A DNA stretch of 64,000 nt from Streptomyces sp. NBC_00249 (lineage in GTDB: Bacteria > Actinomycetota > Actinomycetes > Streptomycetales > Streptomycetaceae): contig NZ_JAPEMV010000003.1 in assembly GCF_026342355.1 (NCBI RefSeq), forward strand, positions 434,001 to 498,000. Direction: 5' to 3'. This document shows positions 59,721 to 64,000 of the stretch, piece after piece (the first letter of the stretch is position 1; the number at the start of each line of letters is the position of its first letter). The notes beneath the pieces were generated by a model that was not told the origin of the DNA, did not search any database, and saw only the letters and a program-made list of their open reading frames with translations. The position numbers were made by a program, and so were the translations under genes.

Positions 59721-61523
59721 ATGGGACGCGCGGGCAACTGGACGAGCAATTGGCGGATCGCCCTGCCGGTGGCAGGCGGAGCCGTCGTACTCGGGCTCGG
59801 CGGCCTCTACGTCACCGGGCTCGTGACCGGCGGCGACATCGACCAGGGCACGCGGGTCCTCGGCATCGACCTCGGCGGCATGAGCCGCGCCGAAGCCCGC
59901 CAGGCGCTCGACCGGGAGCTCGGCCCCACCGCCGCCGCGCCCGTCGCCATGAAGATCGGCGACCGCGTGGAGCAGGCCGATCCCGCCACGCTCGGGCTGT
60001 CCCTCGACACCGGCGCCACCGTCGACCGCGCCGCGCACAGCGGCCACGGCCCCGTCACCGTCATCGGCAGGCTCTTCGCCTCCGGCGACCGCGACGTCGA
60101 GCCCGTGGTCCGTGTCGACGAGGACGCCGCCAGGGCCGCCGTGGACCGCCTCGGCGCCACCACCCGGCAGCAGGCCCGCGACGGCCTGATCGCCTTCGAC
60201 GGGGGAGCCGCGAAGACCGTCGCCCCCCGGGGCGGCGTCACCCTCGTCGAGGACCAGGCCCTCACCACCCTGCGCGCGGCCTACCTGCGCGAGGACACCG
60301 CCCCCGTCGTCCTTCCCGTCGAGCGCACCGAGCCGCGCGTCGGGGCCGAGGAGACCGGACGGGCCATGCGCCAGTTCGCGGGGCCCGCCATGTCCGGCCC
60401 CGTCACGATCACCGTCGCCGGCACCCGCATACCCATAAGCGCCGCCGTCCTCGGCGAGCACCTCAGCATGAAGGCCGACGGCCAGGGCCGTCTGGTGCCG
60501 GACCTCGACTCCAAGGGCCTGCTCGCCGACCCCGCCGTGGCCGGGCCCGTCGGGGAAGCCGCCCGGAGCCCGCGCGACGCCGCCCTGGACGTCGACCCCG
60601 CGGGCCGCGTCGTCGTCCAGGACGGCCGCCCCGGCATCCAGGTCACCGAGGCCGCGCTCGGCCGGACCGTGATGCCCCTGCTCACCCGCACGGGCGCGGC
60701 CCGCAGCGGCGAGGTGGCCACCCGGACGGTCCAGCCCGGCCTGACCGCCGCCGACGCGCAGCGCCTGGGCATCAAGGAGAAGGTCTCCTCCTTCACCGTC
60801 GCCTTCCCCGCCGCCCCGTACCGCACCACCAACATCGGCCGCGCCGTCGAGCTGATCAACGGCTCCGTCGTCCTGCCCGGGCAGGAGTGGAGCTTCAACA
60901 AGACCGTCGGCGAGCGGACCAAGGAGAACGGCTTCGTCGACGGCATCATGATCAACGACGGCCAGTACGTGAAATCGCCCGGCGGCGGCGTCTCGGCGGT
61001 CGCCACCACCATGTACAACGCCGCCTTCTTCGCCGGCGTCAAGCCCGTCGAGCACGGCGCGCACTCCTTCTACATCGAGCGCTACCCCGAAGGCCGCGAG
61101 GCCACCGTCGCCTGGGGCACCCTCGACCTGCGCTGGCTCAACGACTCCGGCCACGCCCTCTACGTCAAGGCCGAGTCCACCGACACCTCGCTGACCATCA
61201 CCCTCCTCGGCACGAAGAAGTACGACGAGATACGCGCGACCAAGGGCCCCCGCACGAACGTCACGCCCCCCGGCAAGCGCACCGGCAGCGGCCCCACCTG
61301 CGAGGTCCAGACCCCCCTCGAAGGATTCGACGTCTCCGTCGGCCGTATCTTCGTCCAAGGCGGCCACGAGGTGAAGAACGAGGAGTTCAAGACCCACTAC
61401 ACCCCGCGCGACGAGGTCACCTGCACCCCGCAGGGCTCGGAGAGCCCGCAGCCCCCGCAGGGCTCGCAGACCCCCTCCGCGCCCTCCGCCACGCCCGGCG
61501 ACACCGCCCGCACCGCGAGTTAG
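59721..61523 (+). CDS. VanW-family protein with peptidoglycan-binding-like repeats
   Basis: The 600-residue protein has one N-terminal membrane helix (about 11-35) and an otherwise extracytoplasmic body. Residues about 40-330 contain two or three PG_binding_4-type modules (VLGIDLGGMSRAEARQALDREL is the first). The C-terminal VanW domain (about 360-520) carries TTNIGRAVELINGSVVLPGQ, FSFN-like WSFNKTVGERT and GGGVSAVATTMYNAAFFAG. The Pro/Ser/Gln-rich tail is probably disordered. VanW domains occur in envelope proteins and some vancomycin gene clusters, but no van resistance genes are present here, so no resistance is implied. ATG 59721 has GAGGAG 6 bases upstream. Confidence 0.9.
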   Translation: MGRAGNWTSNWRIALPVAGGAVVLGLGGLYVTGLVTGGDIDQGTRVLGIDLGGMSRAEARQALDRELGPTAAAPVAMKIGDRVEQADPATLGLSLDTGATVDRAAHSGHGPVTVIGRLFASGDRDVEPVVRVDEDAARAAVDRLGATTRQQARDGLIAFDGGAAKTVAPRGGVTLVEDQALTTLRAAYLREDTAPVVLPVERTEPRVGAEETGRAMRQFAGPAMSGPVTITVAGTRIPISAAVLGEHLSMKADGQGRLVPDLDSKGLLADPAVAGPVGEAARSPRDAALDVDPAGRVVVQDGRPGIQVTEAALGRTVMPLLTRTGAARSGEVATRTVQPGLTAADAQRLGIKEKVSSFTVAFPAAPYRTTNIGRAVELINGSVVLPGQEWSFNKTVGERTKENGFVDGIMINDGQYVKSPGGGVSAVATTMYNAAFFAGVKPVEHGAHSFYIERYPEGREATVAWGTLDLRWLNDSGHALYVKAESTDTSLTITLLGTKKYDEIRATKGPRTNVTPPGKRTGSGPTCEVQTPLEGFDVSVGRIFVQGGHEVKNEEFKTHYTPRDEVTCTPQGSESPQPPQGSQTPSAPSATPGDTARTAS

Positions 61524-61597
61524 CCGCTGTCGGGGGCCCCGGCCCCCGGGAAGTGCTACAACTGGTTCGTGACCCTTCCTCGCCACCCGTGCCGGGC

Positions 61598-64000
61598 ATG
61601 CCGGTGCGGTCTCCCCTAGGCAGCAGGACCAGGAGCGTCGCCGGACAGGTATTCGTCCTCCAGGTGGCGATCGTGGTGTTGCTCGCCGCCGGAGCCCTGC
61701 TGGCCCTGCTGCTCCAGACCCGGCACGACATCGACCGCGAGGCACGCAACCGCTCGGTGGCCGTCGCCCAGACCTTCGCCCACTCCCTGGGCCTCCAGCC
61801 CGCGCTGAAGACCTCCGACCCGTCCGCCATCCTGCAACCGCTGACCGAGACCACGCGCAAGGACGCCGGCGTGGACTTCATCGTGGTCATGGACACCCAG
61901 GGCATCCGCTACACCCACCCGCAGCCCGACCGCATCGGGAAACGGTTCGTCGGCACCATCGAGCCCTCCCTCGCCGGACAGGTCCACACCGAGAGCGTGC
62001 AGGGCCCCCTGGGCAAGGAGATCCAGGCCGTGGTGCCCGTCACCGCCCCCGACGGGCAGGTGGTCGCACTGGTGTCCGCCGGCCTGACCGTCAAGAACGT
62101 CACCGGCGTCGTCGACCGCCAGCTCCCCGTCATCCTCCTGGCCATCGCCACCGGCCTGGCCCTCGCCACCGGCGGCACCGCGCTCATCAGCCGACGGCTG
62201 CGCCGCCAGACCCACGGGCTCGGCACGCAGGAGATGACCCGCATGTACGAGCACCACGACGCGGTGCTCCACTCCGTCCGCGAAGGCGTGCTCATCACCG
62301 ACGGCGAAGGCCGGCTACTGCTCGCCAACGACGAGGCCAAACGGCTCCTCGGCCTGCCGGAGGACGCCGAGGGCCGCCACATCGGCGAGGTGCCGGGCCT
62401 GGACCAGCGCATGGCGGACCTGCTGCTGTCCGGCCGGGTCGCCACCGACGAGGTACTGGAGACCGGGGACCGGCTGCTCGTCGTCAACCAGCGGCCCACC
62501 CACCCCCGGGGCCGCCCCGAGGGCACCGCCGTCACCATCCGCGACTCCACCGAGATGCAGGTCCTCACCACCAGGGCGGACACGGCCCGCAGACGGCTCA
62601 AGCTGCTCTACGACGCGGGCGGCGACGTCGGCACCACCCTCGACGTGGTCCGCACGGCCGAGGAACTCGCCGCCGTGGCCGTACCGCGCTTCGCGGACTA
62701 CGCCACCGTCGACCTCGCCGACGCCGTCCTCGACGGCGACGAACCCGGACCCGGCGCCGACATGCGTCGCACCGCCGTCAGCGGCATCCGGCCCGACCAC
62801 CCCCTCTACCCGCGCGGCCGGCTGATCGACTTCCTGCCGTCCACCCCCCAGGCCCGCGGCTACGGCACCGGCCGCGCCGAACTGGTCCCCGACCTGGCCG
62901 ACGCCCCCGGCTGGCACGCCCAGGACCCCCCGCGCGCCCGGGCCATCGTCGACTACGGCATCCACTCCCTCATCGCCGCCCCCCTCAAGGCCCGGGGCGT
63001 CGTCCTCGGCGTCGTCAACTTCTGGCGCTCGGAGAAACCGGAGCCCTTCGACGAGGACGAACTCTCACTGGCCGAGGAACTCGTCGCCCGCGCCGCCGTC
63101 AGCATGGACAACGCCCGCCGCTACACCCGCGAGCACGCACTCGCCGTCACCCTCCAGCGCAGCCTGCTCCCGCGCGCCCTGCCCGAGCAGAGCGCCGTCG
63201 ACGTCGCGCACTTCTACCTGCCCGCCCAGTCCGGGGTCGGCGGCGACTGGTTCGACGTGATCCCGCTGCCCGGCAGCCGCGTCGCCCTCGTCGTCGGCGA
63301 CGTCGTCGGACACGGACTGCACGCCGCCGCCACCATGGGAAGGCTGCGCACGGCCGTGCACAACTTCTCCTCGCTCGACCTGCCGCCCGACGAGATCCTC
63401 GCCCGCCTCGACGCCCTCGTCCAGCGCATCGACCACGACCACGACGGCGACGGCGCGGACGCCGACAACGCCGGCGTACTCGGCGCGACCTGCCTCTACG
63501 CCATCTACGACCCCGTCTCCCAGCACTGCACGATGGCCCGGGCAGGCCACCTGCCGCCCCTGGTGGTCGCCCCCGACGGCACCACGGAGATCGTGGAGCT
63601 GCCCACCGGACCCCCACTGGGCCTCGGCGGCATGCCCTTCGAGACCGCCGAGATCTACCTGGCGGAAGGCAGCCAGCTCGTCCTGTACACCGACGGCCTC
63701 GTCGAGGAACGCACCCGCGACATCGGCGTGGGACTGGAACTGCTGCGCACGGCCCTCAGCCGGCCCGGGACCGACCCCGACGAGAGCTGCTCGGCCGTCC
63801 TCGAGGTCCTGCTGCCCACCCGCCCCACCGACGACGTGGCACTGCTCATCGCCCGCACCCGCACCCTCGGCCCCGACCGGGTCGCCCAGTGGGAGGTGCC
63901 CTTCCAGCCCGACGCCGTCGGCGTCATCCGGAACGCCGCCACGAAGAAGCTCGACGAATGGAAGCTGACGGAGCTGAGCTTCGCCACGGAACTGATCCTC
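61598..64000 (+). CDS. Membrane sensor SpoIIE-type protein phosphatase (3' end beyond window)
   Basis: The frame is open to the right edge (801 codons seen). After a short N-terminus, a first helix (about 18-39) and an extracytoplasmic sensor (about 42-170) resemble single-CACHE / DcuS-type domains (FIVVMDTQGIRYTHP, IGKRFVGTIE). A second helix (about 176-197) leads to a PAS domain (about 218-320, VREGVLITDGEGRLLLAN), a GAF domain (about 335-510), and a SpoIIE PP2C phosphatase (about 510-740) with GGDWFDVI, VGDVVGHGL and LVLYTDGLVEERT. A HATPase anti-sigma-kinase-like domain begins near the edge (ELSFATELIL). It probably tunes an anti-anti-sigma factor in response to an external signal. The start is uncertain: ATG 61598, GTG 61589 or GTG 61553. 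Confidence 0.88.
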   Translation, partial: MPVRSPLGSRTRSVAGQVFVLQVAIVVLLAAGALLALLLQTRHDIDREARNRSVAVAQTFAHSLGLQPALKTSDPSAILQPLTETTRKDAGVDFIVVMDTQGIRYTHPQPDRIGKRFVGTIEPSLAGQVHTESVQGPLGKEIQAVVPVTAPDGQVVALVSAGLTVKNVTGVVDRQLPVILLAIATGLALATGGTALISRRLRRQTHGLGTQEMTRMYEHHDAVLHSVREGVLITDGEGRLLLANDEAKRLLGLPEDAEGRHIGEVPGLDQRMADLLLSGRVATDEVLETGDRLLVVNQRPTHPRGRPEGTAVTIRDSTEMQVLTTRADTARRRLKLLYDAGGDVGTTLDVVRTAEELAAVAVPRFADYATVDLADAVLDGDEPGPGADMRRTAVSGIRPDHPLYPRGRLIDFLPSTPQARGYGTGRAELVPDLADAPGWHAQDPPRARAIVDYGIHSLIAAPLKARGVVLGVVNFWRSEKPEPFDEDELSLAEELVARAAVSMDNARRYTREHALAVTLQRSLLPRALPEQSAVDVAHFYLPAQSGVGGDWFDVIPLPGSRVALVVGDVVGHGLHAAATMGRLRTAVHNFSSLDLPPDEILARLDALVQRIDHDHDGDGADADNAGVLGATCLYAIYDPVSQHCTMARAGHLPPLVVAPDGTTEIVELPTGPPLGLGGMPFETAEIYLAEGSQLVLYTDGLVEERTRDIGVGLELLRTALSRPGTDPDESCSAVLEVLLPTRPTDDVALLIARTRTLGPDRVAQWEVPFQPDAVGVIRNAATKKLDEWKLTELSFATELIL

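Noticed and set aside
59721-61523. Vancomycin resistance gene
   Set aside because: VanW domains are widespread envelope domains; no vanH/A/X/R/S genes are present.

Overview
The window is a high-GC actinobacterial chromosome segment, almost certainly Streptomyces. The signs are strong codon bias, GTG/TTG starts, the cluster for the earthy odorant 2-methylisoborneol (2-MIB), a subtilisin-inhibitor gene, ALF-repeat and FG-GAP secreted proteins, and CebR-type operators. No rRNA, tRNA, CRISPR array or insertion sequence was recognised.

Layout. 1-2.8 kb: the end of a class II glutamine amidotransferase, a YbdK-type carboxylate-amine ligase, a Pro-rich ORF and a small iron-permease-family membrane protein. 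2.8-7.1 kb (minus strand): a seven-gene Mrp/Mnh-like cation/proton antiporter operon (E-F-G-DUF4040-B-C-D), arranged as in archaeal Mbh modules and lacking a full MrpA. 7.5-11.8 kb: a DUF3040 protein, then the 2-MIB operon: family 2B encapsulin shell with cyclic-nucleotide-binding domain (EshA type), 2-MIB synthase and GPP 2-C-methyltransferase, closed by a clear terminator. 12-19.7 kb: surface and secreted proteins (polysaccharide-deacetylase-like protein, class A PBP with a degenerate transpeptidase site, amidase-domain protein, M6 metalloprotease) and a LuxR-type regulator. 20-28.9 kb: subtilisin inhibitor, GPP34 protein, DUF3592 protein and three consecutive kinase/PQQ-repeat receptors, the middle one a pseudokinase.

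28.9-40.6 kb: a protease-like FG-GAP protein that has lost two catalytic residues, a small secreted protein, a 1134-residue Tat-exported ALF-repeat coiled-coil protein, a 1194-residue protein of unknown function, and a secreted 5'-nucleotidase-type phosphoesterase. 40.7-48.4 kb (minus strand): a beta-glucan utilisation locus (LacI regulator, lipoprotein binding protein, two permeases, GH1 beta-glucosidase, GH16 endoglucanase) with three matching palindromic operators. 48.5-55 kb: a DUF2252 gene with a single-base frameshift, a nucleoside kinase and deaminase pair, a FUSC transporter, and RidA-like and PhzF-like genes. 55-59.3 kb (minus strand): a 63-residue peptide gene upstream of a 2-oxoglutarate/Fe(II) oxygenase, and behind them a 989-residue NLR-like protein (alpha/beta hydrolase + NB-ARC + TPR). 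59.7-64 kb: a VanW-family envelope protein and the start of a CACHE-PAS-GAF-SpoIIE phosphatase that runs off the right edge.

The best candidates for unusual biology are the encapsulated terpene pathway, the hydrolase-STAND protein with the neighbouring peptide/oxygenase pair, the kinase/pseudokinase/kinase array, and a recurring pattern of enzyme-like proteins with altered catalytic residues (PBP, trypsin-like protein, middle kinase).
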